From: Bisporella sp. PMI_857
Lineage: Eukaryota > Ascomycota > Leotiomycetes > Helotiales > Helotiaceae
Assembly (NCBI GenBank): GCA_021307315.1
Contig: JAJSPD010000082.1
Span: forward strand, 124,001 to 188,000
Direction: 5' to 3'
Length of the DNA: 64,000 nt
How positions within the stretch are numbered: position 1 is the stretch's first letter; every line of letters starts with the position of its first letter. Both the position numbers and the translations under genes were made by a program. Positions 45,312 to 56,828 of this stretch are shown here, piece after piece. The notes under the pieces are model-generated. The model was not told the origin of the DNA. It was given only the letters and a program-made list of their open reading frames with translations, and ran no database searches.

Positions 45312-46492
45312 ATGGCGAATCCAGAGATAGCAGACGAAAATTATGTGATATGCAAGAAGTGCAACGAGAATAAGGCGGATCTACAAATACGCTCGGAGCA
45401 CGTTTGCCAGTATGCCTTTGCCCCACCAGAAAAGACTCATAACTAACTGTTTGTAGAAAATGTTTCTGCAATTATGTCACTACTAAAACTGTTAAGCGAA
45501 TGGAATCATATAAAGTTCGAGGAGCATCAAAGACGACGAAAAAGCTACTTCTTCCTCTGTCTTTTGGAACATCTTCAGCATGTTTGCTATATCTCCTGGA
45601 CCAGCAGATTAAATCACAGTACGACCGAATGAAACGAGCATCTTACGAACTACATGTAGCTCATATTGACCTATATTTGGACTCTGCAGATAGAAAAGAG
45701 TCCGCGGATCTGTTGGAGAAGTACAAAGTACGGTTCCCCAGGCATAGTTACTCTAGTGTTGGACTAGAGGATGCCCTGCTGCTGAATACCATAGAATGGA
45801 GTTCTCTAGGCTTGGAGAAGCCTCCGACTATAGATTCCGAGAGACCTGGTACAGAGCAGTTGCAAGAACTCATAGGCGCCATGCCTTCCGCAACCTCAAA
45901 AGCTGACATTATCTCGACGCTGCTTACGCAACTCCTAGTGGATATTGCAAAGAAGAATGATTGTGAAGGCATAGTATTTGGAGACACAACTACACGTCTC
46001 GCCGAAAGGACCCTCACGGAGACTGCTAAAGGCCGTGGGTTCTCATTGCCATGGCAAATATCGGATGGTATGTCTCCATATGGAATTGGGTTCAACTATC
46101 CAGTACGAGACCTTCTTAAGAAGGAACTCGTTGTATTTTCTTCTTTGGCTTCACCTTCTCTCACGAATTGGATCATAAGTCAAGAGCCAGCATCTCACAT
46201 ATCTGCTTCATCTAAATTAACTACGATTGACGATCTTATGATACAATACTTTGAAACGGTTGAAGAAAATTATCCCAGTATCGTGGCGAATGTCGTTCGC
46301 ACGTCAAGCAAATTGAAGCCTCTGAATGGGGAGGAGACTTCGTCTTGTGGTCTGTGCGGGCTTCCCGTGAGCGAAGGGATGGACGGCATCTTTGGGTGGG
46401 GAGGTGACCAAAATCCAGACTCACGGGTTAGAAAGGGAAATGAGAATTATGGTATTCTATGCTATGGATGTTCTAGATCTATCAATGGTTGA
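45312..46492 (+). CDS. ncs2: cytoplasmic tRNA 2-thiolation protein 2
   Basis: Two exons (45312-45409, 45457-46492) give 377 aa. The N-terminus has a zinc-binding CKKCNENKADLQIR and, across the intron, CQKCFCNYV. The PP-loop-like fold follows with LLLPLSFGTSSACLLYLLDQ, a degenerate version of the SGGxDS loop as usual for CTU2/NCS2. C-terminal zinc cysteines are in SSCGLCGLPV and ILCYGCSRSI. With CTU1/NCS6 this protein forms the complex that thiolates wobble U34 (mcm5s2U) of tRNA-Lys, -Glu and -Gln using URM1 as sulfur carrier. It is shorter than some relatives in the middle region, but all end motifs are present. Convergent with the mitochondrial carrier. Confidence 0.93.
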
Positions 46493-46653
46493 ACCGTGTA
46501 TGGTGGGTATCCCATACTTCAAACTATCCTAAAGGCGCCTAATCAGTATGATGACCTCCATTCATTCTTGGATGACGCCTGGCTTTATGCATGACTATAA
46601 CGGATATATACAAGACGATGATCTAAGTCATCAATCAAACGACTAGGCGACGT

Positions 46654-47734
46654 CTATACCTGAGCTTTTATGTTAGCGGGCAATATGCGATCCTCAACCT
46701 TTCGCATCAGCTTGTTAGTCTGTTCCGCCAGGCTGAGCGTTAAGATAGTATGTGGCAAAATTCTTGCTAGATGTGGAAGGAATCCCTTATAAATAGCTAA
46801 GACACCTTCTGTCCTTACTGTCTTCCCAAGACAGTCAAAAACCCCTTTATAGAGATTTCCGTTTTGGTTGTACATCCGGGACATGATCGTATCTACATAC
46901 TATTAGAAATTGGCAGAGAACGCTATCCAGTGGACTCACCTGGCGGATGCATTACACAACAAACCACAAATCCGCTGGCTGTACTGCTTGCCAGGTGTAG
47001 CAATGGTCCTTCCTCCAAGTTTAGGTGCTTGACAAGCCGCCTCTTTGCAAAGAAATATGTAGGCAGTTGAACTGAGCTTCCGAAACCCGTTCTCACCATA
47101 GCAGCCCCTACACCTCTATAAAGCCCAGTGATTCCCTCCCCTTTATAAATCCTTCGCATGCCATCCACCGCATTCTTGTACTCATGCTGTGTGCCCACCG
47201 GCGCAAATGGTGAATAACTCTGTAATCTCGTCTTGACCAAGAAAAAAGGGCTTCCGGCGGCAGCCCCCAGTATGCCAGAAGTTGCACCAGCAAATATATT
47301 CACGCCCAAGCTTTGCACGTTCTTATCCGCATAGATGGCAGAGGTGAGGGTATGTCGTATCGGTTCGTAGAATCCTAATCTGCAACCATTGAGAATCATT
47401 TGGTAGATATATGCTGCGCCAATTCCGCGGTAGATCCCTCGTAGACCTTCATTTCTGACAATCACTGAGACGCCATGGATAGGCCCTCTGTATGCTTTTG
47501 GTTGATGCGCCTTGTCCTGAAGTTCGCCTTGTAACTGCATGCTATGAAAACCTAATTAGCATGTCTCAGATACGTATCTGCATTTTCTGTACCGAATCTT
47601 CACAGTCTCGAAAGGATGTGTTGCTGTTACAGCTCCGCAAGCTGCAATACCACCAGCTACAAAAGCCCTGGGTTGTGCAATTAGCTCTGTCTCGCCTCTC
47701 AGAACTCCAGGACTCACCCTAACGTTGTCGACAT
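46654..47734 (-). CDS. mitochondrial carrier (SLC25), OAC1-like oxaloacetate/sulfate type
   Basis: Four exons in phase (47734-47718, 47667-47593, 47541-46940, 46892-46654) encode 310 aa. Three carrier repeats are visible, with signature starts PFETVKIR, PFFLVKTRLQ and, at the last intron, a P-x-D-T version (HPP then DTIMSRMY). Glycine-containing matrix helices follow each (RNEGLRGIYRGIGAAYIYQ; GITGLYRGVGAAMVR; GVLAIYKGFLPHLARI). The GCRLGFYEPIR stretch resembles the oxaloacetate carrier Oac1. The family exchanges dicarboxylates, sulfate or related anions across the inner mitochondrial membrane. Family is certain; the exact substrate is inferred. Confidence 0.86.
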
Positions 47735-48188
47735 TTCCTCTCCACCTCTACGCACTTAAGGATTGCCCGCGTAGTTTTGAATATGGCACCTTTTGCGTGC
47801 AAAATCACCGTTCAAATCCGCACACGGTTATAAGGGTAGAAATCACTGGCTGCGGGATCGTGTCTAAGTTATACAACTTTTGAAACAACAAAAAGAGCTT
47901 ACGAATGCTCGCCTCTTGTAATGGTATTATTACTATGGTGACAAAACTTTATAAGTTTCGCGCAAGAGTCGAGACCCGCTCCCGAGGCCGGAGAAAACCC
48001 GCAAAACAGAAATCTGCGGACGAAACAATAGGGGTGTCTTTATCAAAACCATCCTTACTGTGGAATTCAACGACTGTTCTTCATGCGAACAGGACGTCAC
48101 GAGATCTGGAAACCACAGGCTTATAATTGCGAGAATTTCCATTGCACGTCATATAATTTTGCCATAGCCTCTTTGACCTCTACCCGCT
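47735..48188. promoter_or_regulatory. bidirectional promoter, mitochondrial carrier / SWD2
   Basis: 454 bp between divergent starts. No coding region or clear element identified. Confidence 0.55.
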
Positions 48189-49448
48189 ATGTCTTCAACG
48201 CCGATGGCAGTCGACTCTCCCCTTCACGGAGGAGCCTCGAGTCGCCCCAATGGAGCCGCACCACCACCATCTGCAACCGCCAAAATCTCAGATGTAATCA
48301 ATATATATCGACCAACAAAAGTATGATATTCGCGCTTCGAGTCTAAAAGAGTGCGTCGCTGACATCTGAAAATTAGCTTTTTCGCCGTGAGCCCGCAAGC
48401 ACAGCAAAACTCGCCTCATCTCAGACGTTCATCTTGTCACTCAACTTTGACGATGAAGGCGCTCTTCTTCTCACCTCTGAAAATGATAGTACCATGCAGG
48501 TGTATAATGTCAAAGAGGGAAAGCATTCCAAGTCACATATAAGCCACAAATATGGCTGTGCGCATGCAATGTTCTCTCATTCTTCTGGCTGCATCATTCA
48601 CTCTAGCACAAAAATAAACCGTAGGTCATCTCACCGATTTGTTTCTAAACTCAAGTCTTATAATATCAGATACAATCAGATATTTATCAACGCATGATAA
48701 TTCATATCTACGTTACTTCGAAGGCCACGAGCAAAACGTGACCAATCTTGCACTCCACCCCGGATCTGACAACTTCCTTTCCTGTAGCGAAGACAACACT
48801 GTACGGATCTGGGACATCTCTACCAAAAATGCCTGTGGCAAGCTGAACCTCAATGGCGCTTTCCTCTCGGCGTGGGACCCTTCTGGAAATGTCTTTGCGG
48901 TCGCATCACCTACCGCTCAAGCCATCCTGCTCTATGACTTTCGTAACTACGATAAACCACCATTTTCTACCTTCGACGTCCTTAAAATGTCCCCAGAATC
49001 CATGAGCAAGAGCTGGAACAAGCTTGAGTTCTCAAATGACGGGAAACATATCTTGCTTGGCACCAGCGGCCGCAGCCATTTGCTTATTGACGCTTTTAGT
49101 GGTGACTTAAAGGCGCATTTGAGGAGGGACGAGAAAGGTGCTTCAAGGCGATTAGCTGCAGGAGAGCATAACCCTGAGGGAATGGATCCCAATTCTACAG
49201 ATTATATTCAGCAAAGCACTGGTGATGCATGTTTCACGCCAGATGGACGATATGTGATTAGTGGTTCGAGAAAGAATATCTTAGTTTGGGATACGTTGGC
49301 CAGCGCCCAGAGCGATAATCTCAAGCCAAGCTATGAACTGGAGTACAATGGAGAGTCGGGGGTATCAGCGTTCAACCCAAGATACAATTTCTTCGCTTCT
49401 GGAGATAAGGAGGTCGTGTTTTGGGTTCCGGACCAGCACGCTATGTAG
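48189..49448 (+). CDS. swd2: WD40 protein SWD2 (COMPASS and cleavage/polyadenylation factor subunit)
   Basis: Start at 48189 (MSSTPMAVDSPLHGGASSRP), a proline/alanine-rich leader, then SDVINIYRPTK at the first intron. Later exons carry WD40 blades: ILSLNFDDEGALLLTSENDS with MQVYNVKEGK, YLRYFEGHEQNVTNLALHP, DNFLSCSEDNTVRIWDI, GAFLSAWDPSGNVFAVA, KSWNKLEFSNDGKHILLGT, DACFTPDGRYVISGS and GVSAFNPRYNFFASGDKEVV with the final FWVPDQ. Three or four exons, about 380 aa, as expected for the family. In yeast Swd2 is shared by the Set1 H3K4 methyltransferase complex and the 3'-end processing machinery in the nucleus. The frame is intact; the intron near 48620-48670 is the least certain boundary. Confidence 0.93.
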
Positions 49449-51530
49449 GAAATTGCTTGATTCTCGCTTTTGCGCTTCAGGTCGTTGCAGATACCCATGG
49501 TTGTATTATAGGCGTTCGGAGGTAGATGCAAAAGCAGGTAGAAATATAATGAAAGGCTTTAGTGGAGGTGCTCTAGCGAGCCACAGATAGCAGAATGATC
49601 GTCTATTTTTCTAATTCAAATTTGTTTTCATTAAGAATTAATTTATTTAATGCCCTCTTGTTCATCAAGATATGTCCATTACAGAGACACATTTACGGTC
49701 CAACTTTGCATGCCCTGTGTCGCAACCGCTTGTGGCTATATTTCAATGTTAAGATTATAGCTAAATCTTGGCTCTGTGGAGAGTTGTCTGTGCTGTAAAT
49801 ATGGTGCATTGGACGCCGCTCGCACTTCGATAGGTATCTACGGTGTCAACTATTCGGGAACATGGCCAACGCCAAGGCAACCACCTCGATGAATAAAATT
49901 TACAAACATTCTTAGGCATCAACAAAGTTCCGTGTTGGAGCAAAAAACCAAAAGTGAATTCCATTATTCTCGACAACATCAAAGCCCCGCAGCAACGTTT
50001 CTAGTGAATATCAGAAAAAGATGGTTCTTACCAGACCGGAGTGATCAGACTTGATAGACATGACAGGAAATTGTCTAACGCTTTCCGGTTACCACTTTTC
50101 AATGCTATGACTCATCCTCTTGGTAGACTATGTGAGAAGTATCTGGACCTTATACATCATAATCACTAGGGCGGCATCGTGAGAACACCGCGGGCAGAGT
50201 TCCTTCACCATAAAGACACACAGACTTTGATTGATGCAGCAAAAAAAGGTTTGCGGGATTTGTACGCAATTTGCGACCATTCTTCGGACGGTGCATCGCA
50301 GGGAAATGGTGCCTGAGCTGTCAGCGGAGGTACCAAATTTGATTGTTTAGAGTTCTATGGCACAGATACAGCTCTTCTTGAATTTGGGAGATCGAACGGC
50401 CCCGCGATGAGACACAACAGCTACAATGGCCTGGACATTATCTGTACCGTGTCATGGCTCACCACTTCTTAGTGAGAAACTCTCATTCTTTTGAGAAGTT
50501 AAAAGTCAATCGTTCCGCATTAATGACTCAACCACCCAAGAATCAAGAGAGCGGCGCTCTTAAGTCCGTAAGGACTATATTTCCTTCTTCTGTCTTAGCT
50601 CGTCTCATAAGTTTGTGAGTATTGTTGGACGCTGGTAATTTTTAATCAAGCCATGATGATTGCCAGACTCTAACACTGTTAGGATTAACCAGAACGTTAT
50701 AATCCTATTAAGATACTAGAGTTTTTTCATCTAAGATGTGCATACCTGTGGCCAATCAAAACATCCGAATTTAGCGATTTTCCGAACAACAGCATTTATT
50801 AGATAAGTATTTTGTTGAAAAGAAATTTTTGCCAAGCTTCCTCCAATTTACGCATACAGCTTGGCAGTCTAATTTCTCTTAGGCGACGCAGATTCTTTTA
50901 ACATCCATCCCGCTATACAGTGCTGGGAAGACGTCATCAGTAATCCCTCACACGTGGTATTAAGTTTAGCCACGAAGGCCAGTACCTCCAATCGAAACGA
51001 TTGACGATCCTGACTAGTGCGAAACGTCCCGCATGTTCCACATAATAATTATCTTCGTATGCATTTCTCTTTGCCCGGCCTGTGGCTTGTCAGGCCTGTG
51101 GCTGTCCCTACGTGCAGAAACTAGACGCTAGCTGAACTTCATGCTTTGAGTGCCAACACGCTCAGATGATACCGCTGACAGCTATTCGACGAGATACCTA
51201 CACCGTATCAATCCTCTAAATACAATGTCTGCCACATCCAGATTGCGAAAAAGCGTTGATCGAATCTCACAGCGAAGACTTTGGTAGCTGCATCGTGCTA
51301 TAGACCCGTTCGTGGCATCGCAAGAAGGTATAGAAAGGCTTTATACTATAGACTTTTTCTGGCTAGTCGTGTTAAGGAAACGAATAGCTTCGATATAGAA
51401 TACTGAGCTCTATGTGGGCTGACTAATCTAAGCCAAAAAAAATGTGGCTTATTTAGGCATAACAGAGCCTCCCTCATAGACTGCAAAAAAAAACCAGCTG
51501 GAAAACTATCAAACTCACACCAACGCCACA
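49449..51530. other. long intergenic region
   Basis: 2 kb with no convincing gene. Short frames have no domains, and the sequence looks like unique, partly AT-rich intergenic DNA. The last 200 bp lead the GNAT gene. Confidence 0.5.
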
Positions 51531-52127
51531 ATGCCCAACACATCAGGGGGGAAAGTAGAGCCTCGAGACCTCCCATCAATCGGTACCCTCCACGCCCGAG
51601 CCTTTCACCCAAGGGAATGGCACCGCAAAGTCTTCCCCAGCTCCATCGCGCCATGGTGGGAAGAGAAATATGCGCTAGATATCGACGACCCTAATTGCTA
51701 CCTTCTCAAGATCTCATCCCCAGAGTCTCCAACGACTGTTTTGGGCCTGCTCAACCTGCGCAAGTACAAAGCCGATGAAAGAGGAGCTGGACGATGGAGC
51801 TCTTTCCCCCCCGCGCCACAGATTGACAGGGAAGCCTTCGACGCCATGTTGAAGTCCATGATTAAGTATCGCGAGATGTTCATGCTCGGGCGGGCGCATC
51901 TTTGTGTTGATCACTTTGGTGTCGACGCTGAGCACCAAGGTCGCGGCCTGGGGACAATGCTGATAGCCAAGGCATGCGAGATTGCGGATCGAGAGGAGCT
52001 GGACATGTTTGTTGAAGCAAACGAGTTTGCAGAAAGCTTCTACCAGAAATTTGGATTCAAGACCGAGCAGAAACTCGAGATGCCCGGCGGACTGACAGAA
52101 TGCTTTCTTATCCGGCGGTTTGGATAA
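51531..52127 (+). CDS. GNAT-family N-acetyltransferase
   Basis: Single-exon 198-aa protein. The acetyl-CoA pyrophosphate loop is clear: HLCVDHFGVDAEHQGRGLGT followed by MLIAKACEIAD (Q-x-x-G-x-G motif A). A C-terminal ANEFAESFYQKFGFK forms the usual last strand-helix segment, and YLLKISSP-ESPTTVLGLLNL would be strands 2-3. Such stand-alone fungal GNATs acetylate small amines, peptides or protein N-termini; the substrate is not evident. Isolated between long intergenic stretches. Confidence 0.9.
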   Translation: MPNTSGGKVEPRDLPSIGTLHARAFHPREWHRKVFPSSIAPWWEEKYALDIDDPNCYLLKISSPESPTTVLGLLNLRKYKADERGAGRWSSFPPAPQIDREAFDAMLKSMIKYREMFMLGRAHLCVDHFGVDAEHQGRGLGTMLIAKACEIADREELDMFVEANEFAESFYQKFGFKTEQKLEMPGGLTECFLIRRFG

Positions 52128-53411
52128 TGAATTAAAAACCTGCGTCCAATAAAGACGATCTAATCTTACTATTTTTGTGTCTCTTCACGTTTTCTATGCC
52201 AAACAATGGTTTTCCCCTTTCATGAGTTTTCCTGCTGCCCCACAAGTCCCAACCGAAGTCTTTAGCATACCGGGTCGCCGAACACAGGTCGAAAATATGG
52301 TACTTGTGTTAGACGGCCAGAATATGGGTCATTATTACGGCCGCTGCTTTTCCGCACGCAGAGTAAAAGCAGCCCGATCAGCGGGCAATAGTGAACGGGT
52401 GAGAGGCTACGCTACGTTGCTGTCTATAGAAGTTTCTGGAAGAACGCCACGCTGCAAGTAATTTCGACATAGCGTATAATATAATGCAACTAGCGTGGCT
52501 TTTAATACAGAATCATGTTAGCGTACTAAATTCTCACGCCAAACCTCCAGGCGTGCTGGTTTTTTTATCCCCCGTGTTGTCAAAGCTTAGAGCCATATAC
52601 TTTCTTGATCGAACCTTCACACTCTAACTCAAAATTCGCGGACAGCCAATAGTCGTAATAGAGAAAGGGGGTAAAGCGCTTTTCGATGCCGCAAACGAAA
52701 CTTGGCATCCCTTATTCAGACATTTGTTTACGCTTCAATGTGACGAAGAATAAATAAAAGTCTGGTGCTTTTTATCTTGGCGGCCCTATGATACCACACG
52801 TGAGATAATCCTCTCGTAAGCAGCTATCACCAGATGTAATTCTGGAGCCTACATTGAGCAGCGGCCGACGTTGCAGTACCAAATATTCCAAACGGAAAGG
52901 TAATGTCACATCTGCATCAAGGGTTTATGATTGAGGAGCCATAATGTATAAACTTGTAGCAGCTTCATTCTACAAGTGCCATGATTTAGGATGAGACCTT
53001 AAGCATGGTACGGGAGAGCCTTGTGAGCTAGGCTACGATAATGCAGACCTTTATTATTTTTATTTTTTGTTTTTCGGAAGGTTATTAGTCAAGTAGTATT
53101 CGCCGGCCAATTGCTAAGCCTGATATCGAGAAATCTCGGATTTGAATTCTATAATCAGCTTCTCATATGTAACTGAGCTGAATATCTAGCCTTTTGCCAA
53201 GCGGCTCTCGTCAGATTAATGCTCTACCTTTGGGCTCCAAGCATGTAAGCTCTTACAATATTGATTTTTGACCTTCGTAAACTTCCCAAGTAGTCATTCT
53301 AGCAGAGGTATCCGAGGTAGCGCCAAAATGATGGTGGTATAAAGCCCTCATAGTTTCCTTTAGGAAATGGGGCCTCGTTCTTTAGAGCAGCCAAGGTGAA
53401 AAAAAACGAGC
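52128..53411. other. intergenic
   Basis: 1.3 kb without a recognisable gene; one short frame at 52177-52461 has no domain. The last part is the promoter of the zincin gene. Confidence 0.5.
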
Positions 53412-54672
53412 ATGTTGTCCTTCAAGATGGATCATTCTTCCCCTCTAGTAACAGTCGTAGCTCTAGCTCTACTTTGCTTCTCATTCACCAATGCGCAGCT
53501 AGGCAAGACACCTCTTTTTGAAGACATACCATACCGTAACAAATTGTCCAACTCATTTTGGGCGAACCTCAAGCCAACGCAGTCTCACTGGGACCAATGG
53601 GAATGGGGATGGATCCCTCAATCATGCTATAATGAAGCTGTATCAAATGGTTATAGTCCGTACGACGTGGAAGTTTTTAATGTGTGGTATGACGATTGCG
53701 AATACCAATGGGTCTTTTGCAGACATCACAATTCTGTCAACTCGTAAGTACTTCTATGTCAATTATATTACAAAAAGAATCTAATTGAGATGTCCTTGTT
53801 GCAGACAGATTGATATGATTGATCAGTTTGGCCGCATGCCTGTGCATATGCGCGAATGGGTTCGTCACTTTCAAGCGTATTCAGTGTAAGTAATGCGGTA
53901 TTCTATTTTCAAACATACTTCAAATTTGACCGGTTTTTTGTGTAATTAAGATAAGGCGCTGAATAAGATATATCATGTAGGGCAGGTAAAGGGGCATACA
54001 TGTATGCAGCAGACATTGTAACCCAAAGCCAGGCGACTCCTCAGCAAACCCTCCACGAAATCGGCCACGCAGTCGATTTTTACAGGTCTGGAGTCAGCGG
54101 TGGGATTAATGCTCGGTCAGAGACATCGGAGTACCGAAGCGCTGTCAACAAAGATACCTGCGTTCCGCGTCCCTACTCAAACACAAGTCAACCTCCTTTC
54201 CACTTAACCGCAACCAAAACTAACTCCTCCAGATGTCGTCGAAGACTACACAGACGTAACAGCCTTAAGCGTCTATGAAATTGTCACTCCTGGCGGCCTC
54301 GATACCATCGGAGCAAACTGGCGCTGTCTCGAGAACCAAAAGAACCAAATTGACGCGTTCCAACGCTCCGTTATGGTTCCAGGAGGACGCTGTACACGAA
54401 GGTGGCCGGTATCGACAGTTGTGAGTATGGGGCCTGCAACTGGAAATGGAAGACGGGCTGTTGGAAAGCCGCCTGTTAATCCTGGGCCGATGGAGGGTCA
54501 GCCGAAAGTCAGTAAGGCTCCAGTGGAAGGGGAACGGATTGTCAGTTCATTTGCAGAGGGAGGATGGAATGTGACGGAGAGCAGGAAAGCAATTGAGAGG
54601 CAATTGAAGTGGCAAACCGAGTGGGAAGAAAAGAGAAAGGCGGCTAAGAGAGGCGTTGTGTTTGAGGCATAG
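53412..54672 (+). CDS. secreted HEIGH-motif zinc metallopeptidase-like protein (conidiation-specific CON-13-like)
   Basis: Four exons in phase (53412-53743, 53805-53885, 53981-54186, 54233-54672) give 352 aa; a second ATG at 53427 may be the real start. A signal peptide is visible (VTVVALALLCFSFTNAQL). The body contains EWGWIPQSCYNEAVSNGYSP, cysteines that could form disulfides (DDCEYQWVFCRHH) and, in exon 3, the zincin motif TLHEIGHAVDFY, with later VEDYTDVTALSVYE possibly giving the third ligand. The C-terminal 100 residues are basic and low-complexity. It resembles fungal CON-13-like proteins, which are linked to conidiation. A protease activity is plausible because HExxH is intact, but substrate and role are unknown. 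Confidence 0.8.
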
Positions 54673-55767
54673 GACAGGGTTGATGATTTACTTAGGAGGA
54701 TGCTTTTGATTTCTAGTAATCCTAGTCCTCCGTTGCTCAGTATCTCAGCTGCTTAGATTCTTCGTTCATAAGGTCTATTCCTATCTCTACAACCACGCAA
54801 GTGTCGTTAACGATATTTTAAATAATATTCAATGGAATGTTACCATCGTCAATAATACTATGCCTTGGTCTCCTACCAATCATCAACCTTTGATCCACCA
54901 AACACTTTATTGTCCTGCCCGAGCTACCGTGTCTATGGAATGATACTGTGTCCCATATCGGATTCTTAGATAGATTTTCTTGACCTTTGTCTCCTTCATA
55001 TCAGCACTCAGGAATACTTCTTATTTTTTTTACTACTTGAACGGGCTCAGGCTGGCTGGATTATCCATGCGTCGTGTTTATTTTAACCCCTATATTCTGT
55101 AAACAGCATATTTAGGTAACAATAGCGCAATAAAGGTAATTACGGGAAATTTCCAGGAAATGAAGAAGAGAAAGGACGCCATAAGCTACAATTTGACCTA
55201 TTCAGTAGTTTACTGTTTGGATTTAAGATTTTACTTGGCCTCTGGAATCTGATAACTTGGTCAGAATAGAAATAGAAAATACCATTTAATTTAAATTTTA
55301 TATCCGCATATATCGTACAGATTATCAAGGTTTGTACTTTCAAACAAATTTAACAAGCACAGTTATATAATATAATATAAATACTCGGGATATTTCAGCG
55401 TTGAGAACTGTACATCTTCTGATTGGTTCACAACAGCATTCCCCTTTCCCCACCAATTCTAAGCGAGAACTTAACCCCACCAAACCCGGTCTCAGAGCCT
55501 CAGCCTTTCATCTTCATCTCCCCCGCTACCACTACGAGACTCAGCTTCTATCACATACACCTCTGCCTTTCGAATAGCAGATACGCTCTGCGCACCAAGG
55601 TAGCCGCCTCACCCACTGATTTCTAGCTGTAGAATCTCAATTCCGCAATACCCACCACCAATCCCCAGAATCACCACCTGCACATACCACTAGCGCACAT
55701 AACCATAGACAACACAAGATTCTACATACACCTCATAGATCCGCGAAAGCAGAAACCAGCCCTCAAA
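54673..55767. other. intergenic
   Basis: 1.1 kb without a gene; 55250-55400 is AT-rich. Contains the SRP9 promoter. Confidence 0.5.
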
Positions 55768-56264
55768 ATGCCATACCTCACGACCGCGCAATCCTGGCTC
55801 GACCAATCAACCCTCCTAATAAAAGCGCGCCCAACAAGCGTACGTCCCACATCCCCTCCCCTCCCTCCACAACCACTAACACGCGCTAGACTCGCATAAC
55901 AACCAAATACACGCTCCTCCACGCACCCAAAGACGGCAAGCCAGCAGAGGAGAGCAAAGAAGGGGAAGCACGGGGGAAACCGGAGCCTCCGCGGGCAACG
56001 CTGGAGCTGAAGACGTACGACCCGCGAAGCGGGACGACGCTGAAGTACCGGACGGCCAAGGCGCAGGAGGTGAGCCGGCTGGTGCAGATCCTGGGGCGGC
56101 TGGGGGGCCGCATGGCGGGCGCGGAGGAGAAGGAGGACGGCGCTGATGCGCAGGGCGCGGAGAGCCAGACGCCCGCGGGGACGGGGACGCAGACGCCTGT
56201 TCCTGCGCAGGTGCAGGCGGGGGCTGGGGGCGGGAAGGGGAAGAAGAAGAAGGGAAAGAAATGA
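55768..56264 (+). CDS. signal recognition particle SRP9-type subunit (Srp21-like)
   Basis: Two exons (55768-55839, 55890-56264) encode 148 aa. The N-terminus MPYLTTAQSWLDQSTLLIKA with RPTS, then TRITTKYTL and LELKTYDPRSGTTLKYRTAK, is the SRP9-21 fold with the Alu-RNA-binding strands. The AQEVSRLVQILGRLGGRM helix follows. The tail is low-complexity and ends in a lysine cluster (GKGKKKKGKK), as in fungal Srp21. With SRP14 it binds the Alu domain of SRP RNA and pauses elongation during ER targeting. The exon 2 region is strongly GC-rich, and a long antisense frame there is only a shadow. Confidence 0.86.
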
Positions 56265-56828
56265 GGTGGTTTGTTGATTGAGCGAGATATGGAATAGGAG
56301 GGAAGTCATAGGAAGACTCGGCTGGATTGCAAGTGCATTGAGCGTGGTGTTGGTTTGCGTTTGCATTGCATTGTGTTGCAAATATTAGAATGTTGGCATA
56401 TAGGTTGCAGGAAGGATAGATACATGACCATGTGCAGGAGAACCTATGCCAGATTTTGCGCTGTCAAGGATTAGAGGTTATCACCGAAAACCAAATCAAG
56501 GATCACATATGCGTATGAAGTCAAAGTTCGGTTCAATGTACACTTCTATTTCTTCTCCTCATGTTAGATCTTTCTTTCATAATCCAATTCCATCCCACCC
56601 ATCCACTCATCATCATGATGTCCAATCCTGAAAACGCCTCGACGCCATCCATGAAACAACAAAAGAGGATAATATAATAGTACGTATGTCCAGACAAACA
56701 AAAGGTGTCGCCATCTATGCAGTAGACCCGTGAGGGACGAAGAGTATCAAGTGCCATGCCATAATACAGAGGGGAATAAAAACGCCAATCCCAGGATTAG
56801 ATACCAAACGAAACCGAAGACCGAGAAA
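56265..56828. other. intergenic between convergent genes
   Basis: 3' flanks of SRP9 and the RNR small subunit; no gene seen. Confidence 0.5.

Noticed and set aside
51346..51654. Minus-strand 102-codon frame
   Set aside because: Antisense to the start of the GNAT gene and without features.
55722..56381. 219-codon minus-strand open frame opposite SRP9
   Set aside because: GC-rich region with arginine/proline-rich nonsense composition; the plus-strand SRP9 exons have family motifs and splice signals.
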